Of a stretch of 64,000 bases of DNA, positions 43,744 through 53,594 are shown one piece after another. The stretch is from the NCBI GenBank assembly GCA_030696085.1, contig JAUYNL010000044.1:1-64000 (forward strand). The letters run 5' to 3'. Made by a program: the position numbers and the translations under genes. The notes beneath the pieces were generated by a model, which had not been told where the DNA came from, did no database searches, and saw only the letters and a program-made list of their open reading frames with translations. The first letter of the stretch is position 1; each line of letters starts with the position of its first letter. Origin of the DNA: Luteolibacter sp. (lineage in GTDB: Bacteria; Verrucomicrobiota; Verrucomicrobiia; Verrucomicrobiales; Akkermansiaceae).

Positions 43744-46700
43744 ATGCCCGCCCCCGACTCCGTCCTCAAACTCTGCGAAACCTTCGCCGAACACCGCGAA
43801 CATTTCAGATCGGGAAATTACAACGAGTTCCAGCTCCGCAAACAGTTCCTCGATCCGCTGTTCGAAGCGCTGGGCTGGGACATGGCGAACTCGCAGGGCC
43901 TCGCCCCGCAATACCGCGATGTCATCCACGAGGACGCCATCAAGATCGGGCCGCATGTGAAGGCTCCGGACTATGCCTTCACCCTGCACGGCCAGCGGAA
44001 ATTCTTCCTCGAAGCGAAAAAGCCGTCCGTGAATATCAAGGGCGACGTCGCCCCAGCCTACCAGCTCCGGCGTTACGCATGGTCGGCCAAGCTCCCGCTT
44101 TCGATCCTCTCGGACTTCGAGGAATTCGCCATCTACGACACCCGCATCAAGCCCGCGCCTGGCGATCCCTCGTCCAAGGCCCGCGTCTTTTACTGCACCT
44201 GCGATCAATACGCGGAGAAGTGGGACGAGATCGCCGCCATCTTCTCACGCGATGCCATCCTCAAAGGCTCGTTCGACAAATACGCCGACTCCGCGAAGAA
44301 GAAAAAAGGCACCGCCGAGGTGGACACCGCCTTTCTGGAGGAAATCGAGCGCTGGCGCGACCTGCTCGCCCGCAACTTCGCCCTGCGCAATCCTTCGCTC
44401 AACGTCCGCGACCTGAATTTCGCCGTTCAGAAAACCATCGACCGCCTGGTCTTCCTCCGCATCTGCGAGGATCGCGGCACCGAGGATTACGGACGGCTCC
44501 GGACCGTCGCCAACGGCACCCAAACCTATCCGCGCCTGCTGGAACTCTTCCGCGCCGCTGATGCCCGCTACAATTCCGGCCTCTTCCACTTCTCCAAGGA
44601 AAAGGGGCAGGCCGAGGAACCGGACACGCTCACGCCAAATCTCGCGCTCGATGACAAGACCCTCAAGGACATCATCGCCCACCTTTATTACCCGGACAGC
44701 CCCTACGAGTTCTCCGTCCTGCCCGCAGACATCCTCGGCTCCGTCTATGAGCGCTTCCTCGGCAAAACCATCCGCCTCACCGACGGACATCAGGCGAAGA
44801 TCGAGGAGAAACCCGAAGTTCGCAAAGCGGGTGGCGTCTATTACACGCCGTCCTACATCGTCGATTACATCGTCGAGAACACGCTCGGCAAACTCCTCAC
44901 GCCGGAGACGGAAAACCCCATCTCTCTGCCGGAAGCCGCGAAGCTCAAGGTCGTCGATCCCGCCTGCGGCTCCGGCTCTTTCCTGATCGTCGCCTATCAA
45001 TTCCTGCTCGACTGGCACCGCGACCGCTACGCCGAGAACCCGGAAAAATGGAGCAAGGGCAAAACCGCCACGCTCTATCAGGCCAAGGGCGGCGAATGGC
45101 GGCTCACCACCGCCGAGAAAAAGCGCATCCTCCTCAACAACATCCACGGCGTGGACATCGACGCCGCCGCTGTGGAAGTCACCAAACTTTCCCTGCTGCT
45201 CAAAGTCCTCGAAGGCGAAACCGGCGAAATTGCCCAGCGCGATTTCCTCAAGGAACGCGAACGCATCCTGCCCGACCTCGCCAACAACATCAAATGCGGC
45301 AACTCGCTGATTGGATCGGACTTCTACGACCAGCCCGAAATGGACCTGCTCGACGATGAGGCGCGGTTCCGTGTCAATGTCTTCGATTGGAAAAGCTGTT
45401 TCCCAGAGGTGTTCAAGCAAGGCGGTTTCGATTGTGTGATTGGGAACCCGCCGTATGTGCGCATTCAGGCAATGAAGGAATGGGCTCCTCTCGAAGTGGA
45501 AGTGTATAAGAAAGCCTATCACTCCGCCGCCTCTGGCAATTATGACATCTACGTCGTGTTTGTCGAAAAGGCACTTCAACTGCTGAACGCGAAAGGCCGA
45601 TCCGGCTACATTCTGCCGCACAAGTTCTTCAACGCGCAATACGGCCGTAATCTCCGCGAGTTGATCGCCAAGGGTCGTCATTTATCGGAAATCGTCCACT
45701 TCGGCGATCAACAGGTGTTCTCCGGCGCGACTACCTACACATGTCTCCTGTTTCTTGATCGCGAATACAAGGTGACGTGCCCCTTCATTAAGGTTCACGA
45801 TCTGGAAGCATGGAAGACCCGTCATGAAGAGACGCGGAAACTGGTGACTCAAAACGGCTCGAAGGTTTCGGATGATCAGGCGATCTATCGAATCCAACGG
45901 CCAAGCATCGACGAAGTCGTGACCGCAGGCGACATCCCGCTCGCGCAACTCGGTGGCGATGATTGGAACTTCGGGGTCGGCGGACTTGCCAAGCTGATGC
46001 AGAAAATTCAGATGCATCCGATCAAACTCGGCCATATTGCGAGATTGTTTGTTGGAGTCCAGACTGATGGTGATGCGATATTCATTCTGCATGATGGAGT
46101 TTGCGGTTTACAGACAACCGAAGCTTATTCGAAGGCGCTCGACTCGCGGGTGACCATCGAAAACACGCTCTTGCGCCCACTGCTCAAAGGATCGGTAAAT
46201 CTTGATCGCTACGACATCCGCGACGATGGCAAGCGCCTGTTGTTTCCCTATTCCCCGGAATCTCCCAACCAGATTGTCCCCTTCCATCAAATCGCGCGGA
46301 ATCAGCCAAAAGCCGCTGAATATTTCAAGGTGCTTGAGCGCGTTCTGAAAAAACGAGGCAAGGGGAAGTTGGGGGATTCCTGGTATGGCTATGTCTATAA
46401 GAAGAACCACAGTCGTCTGGCAGGCCCCAAGATTCTTTGCCCGGCCATAGCCCGAGGTGCTGCGTTCGCATACGACTCGGATGGTGCGTTCTTTTTTACG
46501 GGAAGCGGAAGCGGTGGTGGTGGGGCCTATGGAATTCGGCTCAACGATGACCAAAAAATGGATCTGACGTATCTGCTTGGCCTCCTCAACTCCAAGTTGG
46601 CGGATGGTTTTTTCAAATTGAACAGCACACCATTCCGAGGTGGGTGGATTGCGCTGACCAAGCAGCACATCGAGTTTCTCCCCATCCGCTCCATCGACTT

Positions 46701-46914
46701 CACCAACCCCACCGACGTCGAGAAACACGACCGCATGGTTTCTCTCGTGGAAAGAATGCTCGCCCTCGTTCCCAAGCGCCGCGCCGAAGCCAACCCGCAG
46801 GCCGCCGCGCAACTGGACGCCCAGATCTCCGCCACCGACCGCCAGATCGACCGCCTCGTCCATGATCTCTATGGACTGACCGAAGAGGAAATCGCGTTGG
46901 TCGAAGGCGCTTGA
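43744..46914 (+). CDS. Type IIG restriction enzyme/adenine methyltransferase
   Basis: 1056 aa from the ATG at 43744. One polypeptide combines cleavage and methylation. N-terminal nuclease (residues 1-150): PDYAFTLHGQRKFFLEAKK gives the PD-(D/E)xK set with Asp76, Glu90 and Lys92. A helical connector follows. SAM motif I is DPACGSGSF (405-413) and the catalytic N6-adenine motif is NPPY (568-571). The C-terminal 350 residues form the TaqI-type target recognition domain. Eco57I-like organisation. No separate specificity or methylase gene is adjacent. BREX PglX is an alternative, but the N-terminal nuclease argues for type IIG. Confidence 0.9.
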   Translation: MPAPDSVLKLCETFAEHREHFRSGNYNEFQLRKQFLDPLFEALGWDMANSQGLAPQYRDVIHEDAIKIGPHVKAPDYAFTLHGQRKFFLEAKKPSVNIKGDVAPAYQLRRYAWSAKLPLSILSDFEEFAIYDTRIKPAPGDPSSKARVFYCTCDQYAEKWDEIAAIFSRDAILKGSFDKYADSAKKKKGTAEVDTAFLEEIERWRDLLARNFALRNPSLNVRDLNFAVQKTIDRLVFLRICEDRGTEDYGRLRTVANGTQTYPRLLELFRAADARYNSGLFHFSKEKGQAEEPDTLTPNLALDDKTLKDIIAHLYYPDSPYEFSVLPADILGSVYERFLGKTIRLTDGHQAKIEEKPEVRKAGGVYYTPSYIVDYIVENTLGKLLTPETENPISLPEAAKLKVVDPACGSGSFLIVAYQFLLDWHRDRYAENPEKWSKGKTATLYQAKGGEWRLTTAEKKRILLNNIHGVDIDAAAVEVTKLSLLLKVLEGETGEIAQRDFLKERERILPDLANNIKCGNSLIGSDFYDQPEMDLLDDEARFRVNVFDWKSCFPEVFKQGGFDCVIGNPPYVRIQAMKEWAPLEVEVYKKAYHSAASGNYDIYVVFVEKALQLLNAKGRSGYILPHKFFNAQYGRNLRELIAKGRHLSEIVHFGDQQVFSGATTYTCLLFLDREYKVTCPFIKVHDLEAWKTRHEETRKLVTQNGSKVSDDQAIYRIQRPSIDEVVTAGDIPLAQLGGDDWNFGVGGLAKLMQKIQMHPIKLGHIARLFVGVQTDGDAIFILHDGVCGLQTTEAYSKALDSRVTIENTLLRPLLKGSVNLDRYDIRDDGKRLLFPYSPESPNQIVPFHQIARNQPKAAEYFKVLERVLKKRGKGKLGDSWYGYVYKKNHSRLAGPKILCPAIARGAAFAYDSDGAFFFTGSGSGGGGAYGIRLNDDQKMDLTYLLGLLNSKLADGFFKLNSTPFRGGWIALTKQHIEFLPIRSIDFTNPTDVEKHDRMVSLVERMLALVPKRRAEANPQAAAQLDAQISATDRQIDRLVHDLYGLTEEEIALVEGA

Positions 46915-46945
46915 TCAAAGAACACCAACAAAGAACACTTGCATT

Positions 46946-47920
46946 ATGAATCCGCTGGGCATGCTCGAATCCGTCAACATCCGCGACGTCTGGCAAGGCG
47001 AGGCTTCCCATTTCACACCGTGGCTGGCTGAGCCGGACAACCTTGAGCGCTTGGGCGAGGCTCTGGCGATGAGACTTGAACCGGTGTCCACAGAAACACC
47101 CGTCGGACCGTTTTACGCGGACATCGTGTGCAGCAATCTCAATGACGCTTCCACGGTGTTGATTGAAAACCAACTGGAGCGCACAGATCACCGCCACCTT
47201 GGCCAAATTTTCACCTACGCCGCCGGCCTCGATGCTGTGACAATCATCTGGATTTCGCCGCTGTTCACGGAAGAGCACCGTGCCGCCATCGACTGGCTGA
47301 ACCGGATCACATTGGACAAGTTTTCCTTCTTCGGAGTTGAAATCGAACTTTGGCGCATCGGCAATTCACCGCCAGCGCCCAAGTTCAACATCGTAGCCAA
47401 ACCCAACGACTGGACGCGAGCGATGCGCAGAAAGCGGCCCGATGTCGGAGCGGACGGCACACAGGTCGCGTCAACGGACCTTCGCCTCAATCAAATCGCA
47501 TTCTGGGAAGGATTTCAGGATTATCTGGCAAAGGCAAAGAGCCCATACACCTGCCAAACGCCAGGCCCCCGGCATTGGATGTGGCATTCCATCGGGAGAG
47601 CAGGAGTGGCTCTTTGCTCCATCATCACCTCAGCCACCAAAGGTTCAGGGAGTGAGATCCGGGCGGAACTCGTCATTCATGACGACTTCTCCGGAGCGCG
47701 CATGGAAGCCCTACGCAAGTATGAGGAGGAATTGCGTGTCACGACCGGTGATGAGGTGTTTTTCGAGTCCAATGCGGATTCGGCAAATCGTTCCAAGCTC
47801 TATGTGCGGAGAGAGGGAGACTGGGCCAAGCCAGAGAACCAGCAGGAGATTTACCAGTGGCTCGACACCAAGCACAAGGCGTTACTAAAGGTGGTTCAGC
47901 CCATGTTGCAAAAAATCTGA
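46946..47920 (+). CDS. DUF4268 domain protein
   Basis: 324 aa. N-terminal part (about 20-130) resembles a PD-(D/E)xK nuclease core: YADIVCSNLNDASTVLIENQ with Asp and Glu-x-Gln, then HLGQIFTYAAGLDAVTIIW. The C-terminal DUF4268 region (about 185-320) shows FWEGFQDYLAKA and LVIHDDFSGARMEALRKYEE. DUF4268 proteins are frequently found beside restriction systems. It starts 31 bases after the type IIG gene, and that spacer contains CAAAGAACAC twice. Likely part of the same defence unit; activity unproven. Confidence 0.75.
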   Translation: MNPLGMLESVNIRDVWQGEASHFTPWLAEPDNLERLGEALAMRLEPVSTETPVGPFYADIVCSNLNDASTVLIENQLERTDHRHLGQIFTYAAGLDAVTIIWISPLFTEEHRAAIDWLNRITLDKFSFFGVEIELWRIGNSPPAPKFNIVAKPNDWTRAMRRKRPDVGADGTQVASTDLRLNQIAFWEGFQDYLAKAKSPYTCQTPGPRHWMWHSIGRAGVALCSIITSATKGSGSEIRAELVIHDDFSGARMEALRKYEEELRVTTGDEVFFESNADSANRSKLYVRREGDWAKPENQQEIYQWLDTKHKALLKVVQPMLQKI

Positions 47921-47945
47921 TTCATTCGAACTCAAGATTCAGCTC

Positions 47946-48293
47946 ATGGCCTTCACGACAGAACAAACCGCCGCCATCGAGTCCTCCATGGTGGATTTTC
48001 TAACCAGACGTCGCCCGCCTGAGGAGATTCGCGACAAGCTGGATCTGGGATGGCGCATCGAAGGACAAAGCGTGGTGATTTATTCCATCCGTCCCTCTTG
48101 GCGGGACGAGAGCCAGAAGATCGAGGAACCGGCAGCCAAGGCGACGTTTGTTCACAAGACGAACCGCTGGAGAATCTATTGGATGCGGGCAGACCTCAAA
48201 TGGCACTCCTATCCACCGCATCCGGAAGCGGTGTTTTTCGATGAGTTCCTCGCCCTGGTGGACGAGGACGAGAACTGCTGTTTCTGGGGCTGA
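47946..48293 (+). CDS. DUF3024 family protein
   Basis: 115 aa. The family pattern is clear in the second half: FVHKTNRWRIYWMRADLKWH, then YPPHPEAVFFDEFLALVDED and a terminal CCFWG. The N-terminal LGWRIEGQSVVIYSIRPSW is also typical. Function unknown for the whole family. Lies 25 bases after the DUF4268 gene on the same strand and ends the presumed operon. Confidence 0.8.
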   Translation: MAFTTEQTAAIESSMVDFLTRRRPPEEIRDKLDLGWRIEGQSVVIYSIRPSWRDESQKIEEPAAKATFVHKTNRWRIYWMRADLKWHSYPPHPEAVFFDEFLALVDEDENCCFWG

Positions 48294-48333
48294 GACCCGC
48301 CACTTTGCGGAGTGCATTTGCCCGACGGGCTTT

Positions 48334-49224
48334 TCAGAACAAGGCCGCGAGCTTGCGGACATCGGTGGTGCCGATGAGGATGAAGACGTGGTTTTCATCC
48401 TCCCAGCGGGCGGCGGACCAGTGGCCTTGCCGGGCGAAGGACGGGTGGGCGCGGGTCGGCAAGTCACCGCTAACGTCCTCGCGGCGGAAAATGATCAAAT
48501 GGACGATGCCGGTCTCGCTTTCATCGAAGCAGACGAGCGAGCCTCGCTTGCCATCAATGGCGAGTTCGCGGCAGCCGATGCTTTTCACGCCGACCAGGCC
48601 GGGCGGCAGGCAGCCGGGACAGGGAAGCTTGCGGGATTTTAGGTGGCTAATGAGCTCCCGATGTTCCTCGCGTTTCTCATCCAGACTGAAAAGCGGCGAT
48701 TCGTAGGTGCGGATGAAGCCCGCCTGGACGACATCCACAGGCAGCGGCCCGGCGCTGACCAGGGTGGGTGTTGTCACGTTTTGTTTGGTGAAGAAAAACG
48801 CGAAGGTCACACCAGCCGCGGCGGCCATCGGCAGCGCCAGGCGCCGCCAGAGCGATTTGCGAGGAAAGGCGACGGTCGTGCTGCGGTCCATGGCGGTGAG
48901 GATATTGTCACGCAGATTTCCGGGTGGATGGATCGAGGCGAAAGCGCCGATCAATGCGGCATCGAGCGCGTCTTCGGCCTGCGGGAAATCCCCGCGTTCG
49001 CCGGCGAGGCAGCCGAGAATGTCATTCCGCAGGGTTTCCGGGAGCTCCACGGTGGCCAGGGCCATGGCGAAGGCGGCATCAAAGGCGCGTTCTTCCGCCA
49101 GCCATTCGCCGAGTTCGCGGTTTTCCATGGCGAGTGCGAGCGCCTCGGCGAAATCGCAGTCGTCCACATCCGCGCCATCGGGCCGGAAGCTGCGCAGAAC
49201 GAATCGTGCCTGCTCCTTATCCAT
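48334..49224 (-). CDS. Anti-sigma factor-like membrane protein
   Basis: 296 aa. The cytoplasmic N-terminal half (residues 1-125) is helical and acidic, with two similar segments (LPETLRNDILGCLAGER and HPPGNLRDNILTAMDRS). One transmembrane helix lies near residues 130-150 (RLALPMAAAAGVTFAFFF). The C-terminal half is periplasmic and contains a Cys pair (LPCPGCLPP). Its start overlaps the sigma factor stop by eight bases, which is the main reason to call it an anti-sigma factor. No zinc-binding HxxxCxxC is seen, so it is not a ZAS-type protein. Confidence 0.75.
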   Translation of the reverse strand: MDKEQARFVLRSFRPDGADVDDCDFAEALALAMENRELGEWLAEERAFDAAFAMALATVELPETLRNDILGCLAGERGDFPQAEDALDAALIGAFASIHPPGNLRDNILTAMDRSTTVAFPRKSLWRRLALPMAAAAGVTFAFFFTKQNVTTPTLVSAGPLPVDVVQAGFIRTYESPLFSLDEKREEHRELISHLKSRKLPCPGCLPPGLVGVKSIGCRELAIDGKRGSLVCFDESETGIVHLIIFRREDVSGDLPTRAHPSFARQGHWSAARWEDENHVFILIGTTDVRKLAALF

Positions 49225-49765
49225 GGTGTTGTATGCTCCCTCCGTTTTGAATTTGCAGGATGTTTTTGGGAGCGCTGGAAGGCTCCACCATCATCTTGCG
49301 GCGCAGCATTTCCTTGCCGCGCGAAAGCCGCGACATCACCGTGCCGATGGGCACATCCAGGATCTCCGCGATGTCCTTGTAACTGTGCTGCTGGAGGTAG
49401 AAGAGGGCGAGGGGCGCACGGTAGGTTTCATCCAGTGCTCCTAACAACTCAAGCGCGCGCTGGCCGTCCATCTGCCGGTCCGCGTCGTCCTGCGGGGCCG
49501 TTACCGCCTCGGCGGCGGCCTCGTCGAGCGGTTCGTCCGAGAATCTCGAAGCCCGCCGGCGGAGGTTGAGGAACTCACGGTGAAGGGTGGTGAAAAGCCA
49601 GGTTTTCGCCTTCGAGCGGTCGCGGAGCTGGTCGCCCTTGGCAGCCCAGATGCAGAAGGTTTCCTGCACCAGGTCCGAAGCGGTGGCTGCATCACGCGCC
49701 AGCGACATTCCGAAACGGAACAGCGCCTGGTAATGGGCATCGACCAGTTCTTCAAACTCACTCAT
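49217..49765 (-). CDS. ECF-type RNA polymerase sigma factor
   Basis: 182 aa. Region 2 (about 10-80) shows ALFRFGMSLARDAATASDLV, QETFCIWAAKGDQLRDRS and KTWLFTTLHREFLNLRR. Region 4 (about 118-170) has LALFYLQQHSYKDIAEILDV with a helix-turn-helix and GTVMSRLSRGKEMLRRKM. Translationally coupled to the anti-sigma gene, so the pair forms a transmembrane signalling unit. Signal and regulon are unknown. Confidence 0.92.
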   Translation of the reverse strand: MSEFEELVDAHYQALFRFGMSLARDAATASDLVQETFCIWAAKGDQLRDRSKAKTWLFTTLHREFLNLRRRASRFSDEPLDEAAAEAVTAPQDDADRQMDGQRALELLGALDETYRAPLALFYLQQHSYKDIAEILDVPIGTVMSRLSRGKEMLRRKMMVEPSSAPKNILQIQNGGSIQHHG

Positions 49766-49808
49766 GGACGGGGATGGGAGGATATGAGCGGCGCTTTATT
49801 CCGGAAAT

Positions 49809-50582
49809 TCAGGGATGTGGCATTTCGGCATAAAGCACTTGCTGAAGATAGAGTCCGTCGGCTGGAGCGCAATTCGGTGATTTTCCGAGAGGCAATCCGG
49901 GCGCTTGGTCGAGCAGCGCGGCGAGGTCATCCATGCGCATGCGGCCTTGCGCGGCATGGACGGCGGCACCGGTGAGCAGGCGCGCCATTTTGTAGAGGAA
50001 CCCGTCGCCGACGTAGGTGATGCGGTAGCCGTCGGCGAGTGTTTCGAGGTCCGCGCGGTGGATCGTGCGGGCCCAATCCATCTGCGGGGTTTCGTTTCCG
50101 CGGTAGGCGGCGAAGGCGTGGAAGTCATGCCTGCCGCAAAACAAGCCGAGCGCCTGCGCCAGCACATCCGCATCCAGCAAGCGTGGCAGATGCCACGCGA
50201 GGCCCGCTTTCAAGGGTGGCAGGACCGGATCGGTGCAGAGGTCGTAGTGATAGATTTTCCCGGTCGCGGAAAAGCGGCTGTGGAAATCCGCGGGCACCTC
50301 CTCGCAGGCCATGATGCGGATGGCGGCGGGCAGCTTGCAATTGAGGGCGGGCACCCAGTTGAAGGGATTCATCGAGAGCCCGGGCGGCGGATCGAAATGC
50401 GCGATCTGCCCGAGCGCATGCACGCCGGTGTCGGTGCGGCCGGAGCCCTGTAGTTTCACCGCTTGCTTCGCCACCTCCTCCAGGGCGCGCAGGATGAAGT
50501 CCTGCACCGTGTTGCCGCAGGCCTGCGATTGCCAGCCGTTGTAGGGCCGCCCGTCATAGGCGATGGTGAGTTTCAAGCGCAT
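49809..50582 (-). CDS. truA: tRNA pseudouridine(38-40) synthase
   Basis: 257 aa from MRLKLTIAYDGRPYNGWQ. The catalytic Asp is in GSGRTDTGVHALGQ (about residue 51). LPAAIRIMACEEVPADFHSR and GDGFLYKMARLLTGAAV are conserved substrate-binding parts. The longer open frame upstream adds 20 residues with no homology. Independent gene; the adjacent sigma factor is 43 bases upstream-of-stop on the same strand order. Confidence 0.95.
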   Translation of the reverse strand: MRLKLTIAYDGRPYNGWQSQACGNTVQDFILRALEEVAKQAVKLQGSGRTDTGVHALGQIAHFDPPPGLSMNPFNWVPALNCKLPAAIRIMACEEVPADFHSRFSATGKIYHYDLCTDPVLPPLKAGLAWHLPRLLDADVLAQALGLFCGRHDFHAFAAYRGNETPQMDWARTIHRADLETLADGYRITYVGDGFLYKMARLLTGAAVHAAQGRMRMDDLAALLDQAPGLPLGKSPNCAPADGLYLQQVLYAEMPHP

Positions 50583-50669
50583 GCGGCGGCCAGAATGCGG
50601 CCTGGTGGGATGGATCGCAAGCCCGGCGCCAAGCGGATCCACGTTCCTTCGATTGCCGCGTCTTGTGGC

Positions 50670-50698
50670 TTGCCGCTTTCAAAATCGCCTCCTAGATT
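50670..50698 (+). promoter_or_regulatory. Putative acs promoter
   Basis: TTGCCG (50670-50675), 17-base spacer, TAGATT (50693-50698). The best match in the window to the TTGnnn-N17-TAGnnT pattern. Leader to the ATG at 50747 is about 40 bases. The -10 is followed at once by TCCCGCCACG, the dispersed repeat word. Confidence 0.5.
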
Positions 50699-50746
50699 CC
50701 CGCCACGCTGCACGATTTTCAGCAGATTCCCTCCCAATCACCCGAA

Positions 50747-52702
50747 ATGATGAGCTCCAAGAAATCCAATTCAAACCACGATCACGACACGGTCCACCTG
50801 GCGTCGAAGGAGTTTTCCGCCAAGGCTCGGATCCCGTCGCTCTCGGCCTACAAAAAACTCTACAAGGCATCCATCGCCAAGCCCGGGGAGTTCTGGGCCA
50901 AGGAGGCCAAGGAGCTCGTCTGGCGGAAAAAGTGGAACAAGGTCCTCGACTGGAAAGCGCCCTTCGCCAAGTGGTTTGATGGTGGAAAACTCAATGTCTG
51001 CGAAAACTGCGTGGATCGCCATGCCGAGGGCCCGCGGCACAACAAGGCGGCCATCATCTGGGAGGGCGAGCCGGGCGACAAGCGCGTGCTCACATACGGC
51101 CAGCTCCAACGCGAGGTCTGCCGCTTCGCCAACGTGCTCGAAAAGAAAGGTGTCAAATCCGGGGACCGCGTGCTCATTTACATGCCGATGATCCCGGAGG
51201 CGGCCATCGCCATGCTCGCCTGCGCGCGCATCGGGGCCGTCCACAACGTGGTCTTCGGAGGATTCGCAGCGGAAGCCATCGTGGATCGCCTGGAAGACTC
51301 CGGAGCCACCACCGTCATCACTGCGGATGGCGGATGGCGGCGCGGGAAAATCGTCGCGCTCAAGCCGGTGGTCGATGAGGCGCTGCTGAAGTACAAACAC
51401 GTCCGGCATGTGCTCGTGGTGAAGCGTTGCGCCAATGAGGTGGCCATGGAAGCTCCCCGTGATGCGTGGTGGCACGAGGAGGTCGCGCTGGTTTCCGCGA
51501 AACACAAAGCCAAGGCCTTCGATTCCGAGCACCCGCTCTTCGTGCTTTACACCTCCGGCTCCACCGGAAAACCCAAAGGAATCCTCCACACTTCCGGCGG
51601 CTACCTCACCGGCACCTACTCCACCTGCAAGTATATCTTCGATATGCGCGACGAGGATGTTTACTGGTGCACGGCGGATGTCGGCTGGATCACCGGTCAT
51701 TCCTACATCGTCTATGGCCCGCTGGCCAACGGCGTGACCCAGGTGATGTATGAAGGTGCGCCGAATCACCCGGATTTCGGCCGTTTCTGGAAAATGGTCG
51801 AGGAATATGGCGTGACCATCTTCTACACCGCGCCCACCGCGATCCGCGCCTTCATCAAGGCGGGCGATCACTTCCCGGCGGCTTCGGATCTTTCCTCGCT
51901 GCGGCTGTTAGGATCTGTCGGTGAACCGATCAACCCCGAGGCATGGAACTGGTACCATAAACACATCGGCGGCGGCAAGTGCCCGATCGTCGATACCTGG
52001 TGGCAGACAGAGACCGGCGCGATCCTCATTTCCCCGCTGCCCGGGGCGACTCCCTGCAAGGCGGGAACCGCGACCCTGCCATTCTTCGGCATCGATGCCG
52101 CCATTCTTGACGATGCCGGCAAGGAGTGCAAAGCCGATCAGGACGGCCGCCTCGTGATCCGCAAGCCGTGGCCCTCCATGATCCGCACGATCCATGGCGA
52201 TAAGGAACGCTACAAGAAAACCTACTGGTCCGATTATCCCGGCCTCTACATCGCCGGTGACGGCGCGCGCCGCGACAAGGATGGGAATTTCTGGATCATC
52301 GGCCGCCTTGACGACGTGCTCAATGTTTCCGGCCACCGCCTCGGCACGGCCGAAATCGAAAGCGCGCTGGTTTCCCACCCGGCAGTGGCCGAGGCCGCCG
52401 TGGTCGGCAGGCCGGATGAGATGAAAGGCCAGGCCGTCTCCGCGTTTGTCACCCTGAAGGGAAATTTCGCCGAATCCGAGGAACTGCGCGAGGAGCTGCG
52501 CGGCCACGTCGGCAAGGTGATTGGAGCCATCGCCAAGCCCGACGACCTGCATTTCGCTCCGGGCTTGCCCAAAACGCGATCCGGCAAGATCATGCGCCGT
52601 CTGCTCAAGGAATTGGTCTGCACCGGCACGGTGTCCGGCAACGTGACCACTCTTGAGGACTTCTCGGTGATTGAAAATCTACAGCGGAAAATCTCGCAAT
52701 AA
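50747..52702 (+). CDS. acs: Acetyl-CoA synthetase
   Basis: 651 aa. Activates acetate to acetyl-CoA via acetyl-AMP. ATP-binding [12 protein letters not shown], the WWQTETGAI segment and hinge region [20 protein letters not shown] are clear. The C-terminal [13 protein letters not shown] contains the Lys that is acetylated to switch the enzyme off in other bacteria. Normal length. A coiled-coil protein gene starts six bases after its stop and may be co-transcribed. Confidence 0.97.
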   Translation: MMSSKKSNSNHDHDTVHLASKEFSAKARIPSLSAYKKLYKASIAKPGEFWAKEAKELVWRKKWNKVLDWKAPFAKWFDGGKLNVCENCVDRHAEGPRHNKAAIIWEGEPGDKRVLTYGQLQREVCRFANVLEKKGVKSGDRVLIYMPMIPEAAIAMLACARIGAVHNVVFGGFAAEAIVDRLEDSGATTVITADGGWRRGKIVALKPVVDEALLKYKHVRHVLVVKRCANEVAMEAPRDAWWHEEVALVSAKHKAKAFDSEHPLFVLYTSGSTGKPKGILHTSGGYLTGTYSTCKYIFDMRDEDVYWCTADVGWITGHSYIVYGPLANGVTQVMYEGAPNHPDFGRFWKMVEEYGVTIFYTAPTAIRAFIKAGDHFPAASDLSSLRLLGSVGEPINPEAWNWYHKHIGGGKCPIVDTWWQTETGAILISPLPGATPCKAGTATLPFFGIDAAILDDAGKECKADQDGRLVIRKPWPSMIRTIHGDKERYKKTYWSDYPGLYIAGDGARRDKDGNFWIIGRLDDVLNVSGHRLGTAEIESALVSHPAVAEAAVVGRPDEMKGQAVSAFVTLKGNFAESEELREELRGHVGKVIGAIAKPDDLHFAPGLPKTRSGKIMRRLLKELVCTGTVSGNVTTLEDFSVIENLQRKISQ

Positions 52703-52708
52703 TCCTCC

Positions 52709-53578
52709 ATGACCTCCTCCCGCTATCTAGTCGCCCGCGTTGCCCAGGCCTTCGGCTACATCCGCCGAAGCCAGCGCATGGCGGATGCCGCCAGCGAGAT
52801 GCACCTGCTGCGCGAGGCGGAGGCTTATCTTGGCGCTGCCATCTGGGAGAAGGTCGAAAACATCGAAGCGCTCTCCGTCGAATATTGGAACCTGCGCAAA
52901 CTTATCAAGGATCTTGACGAGGTCCTGGTCAGGCTCACTGCATGCCAGGAGAAACTCAACCTCGCCCATGAGGAGCGCTCCGCCCTGCTCAACAGCACTC
53001 CCGAGGTCAATCAGGAACTGCTCGACAAGCGCGTGGAGCTGCTCACCATGCTTGAAGACCTCGCCCATCAGCGCGATCAAATCGTCGCCGATGCCCGTGA
53101 GGTTCGCCGGTCCTATGTCGGCCTCAAGATGAAACTCGAAGTGCTCACCAATGAGTCCGGGAAACAGGCGGAAATCGAGAAGGTCAAAGCCCGCCTCATC
53201 GAGCTCAAGATGAAATTTTCCGAGCTTAAAAAAGAGCGCATCCGCATCGGTGCGCTCATCGAAGAGGGCGACGCCAAAGTCGATGCCGTCGATGAAGAGC
53301 TCAAGGAAGATCGGCGGGACCGCCGTTTGCAGGCCTCCGATGCCTTTCATGTGATCGGCGATGGCAACAAGGAACTATCCATCCTGCGTGCCGAAAGCGG
53401 CCTGCTCGACACCCGGATGCGGCAGTTGTATGCCGAGATCGGCCGCTATGTGAGCCGCCATGCCAGCATGGACCCAGCCTGCGCCGCGGCGGCCGCCTCG
53501 CATCAGGGGCTCGTCGATGTGATGCGCGCGCTGCGCCGTTCCGTCGCGCTGAATCACCGCCTTGCCGGATACGCCTGA
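52709..53578 (+). CDS. Coiled-coil protein of unknown function
   Basis: 289 aa. No signal peptide or membrane helix. Residues 35-230 are almost wholly heptad-like helix (for example LIKDLDEVLVRLTACQEKLN, KRVELLTMLEDLAHQRDQIV, KVKARLIELKMKFSELKKER). The final 60 residues are Ala-rich helical. The overall pattern is PspA/IM30-like in length and helix content but lacks a clear family motif. It begins six bases after acs, so an acs-linked operon is likely, but a functional connection is not evident. Confidence 0.65.
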   Translation: MTSSRYLVARVAQAFGYIRRSQRMADAASEMHLLREAEAYLGAAIWEKVENIEALSVEYWNLRKLIKDLDEVLVRLTACQEKLNLAHEERSALLNSTPEVNQELLDKRVELLTMLEDLAHQRDQIVADAREVRRSYVGLKMKLEVLTNESGKQAEIEKVKARLIELKMKFSELKKERIRIGALIEEGDAKVDAVDEELKEDRRDRRLQASDAFHVIGDGNKELSILRAESGLLDTRMRQLYAEIGRYVSRHASMDPACAAAAASHQGLVDVMRALRRSVALNHRLAGYA

Positions 53579-53594
53579 TTTCCCGCCGCGCGAA

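Noticed and set aside
44245-45681. 478-codon ORF antisense to the type IIG gene
   Set aside because: Shadow frame; the plus-strand enzyme with all motifs explains the sequence.
43744-46914. BREX PglX methyltransferase
   Set aside because: An N-terminal PD-(D/E)xK nuclease is present and no pglZ, brxC or brxL genes lie nearby, so type IIG fits better.
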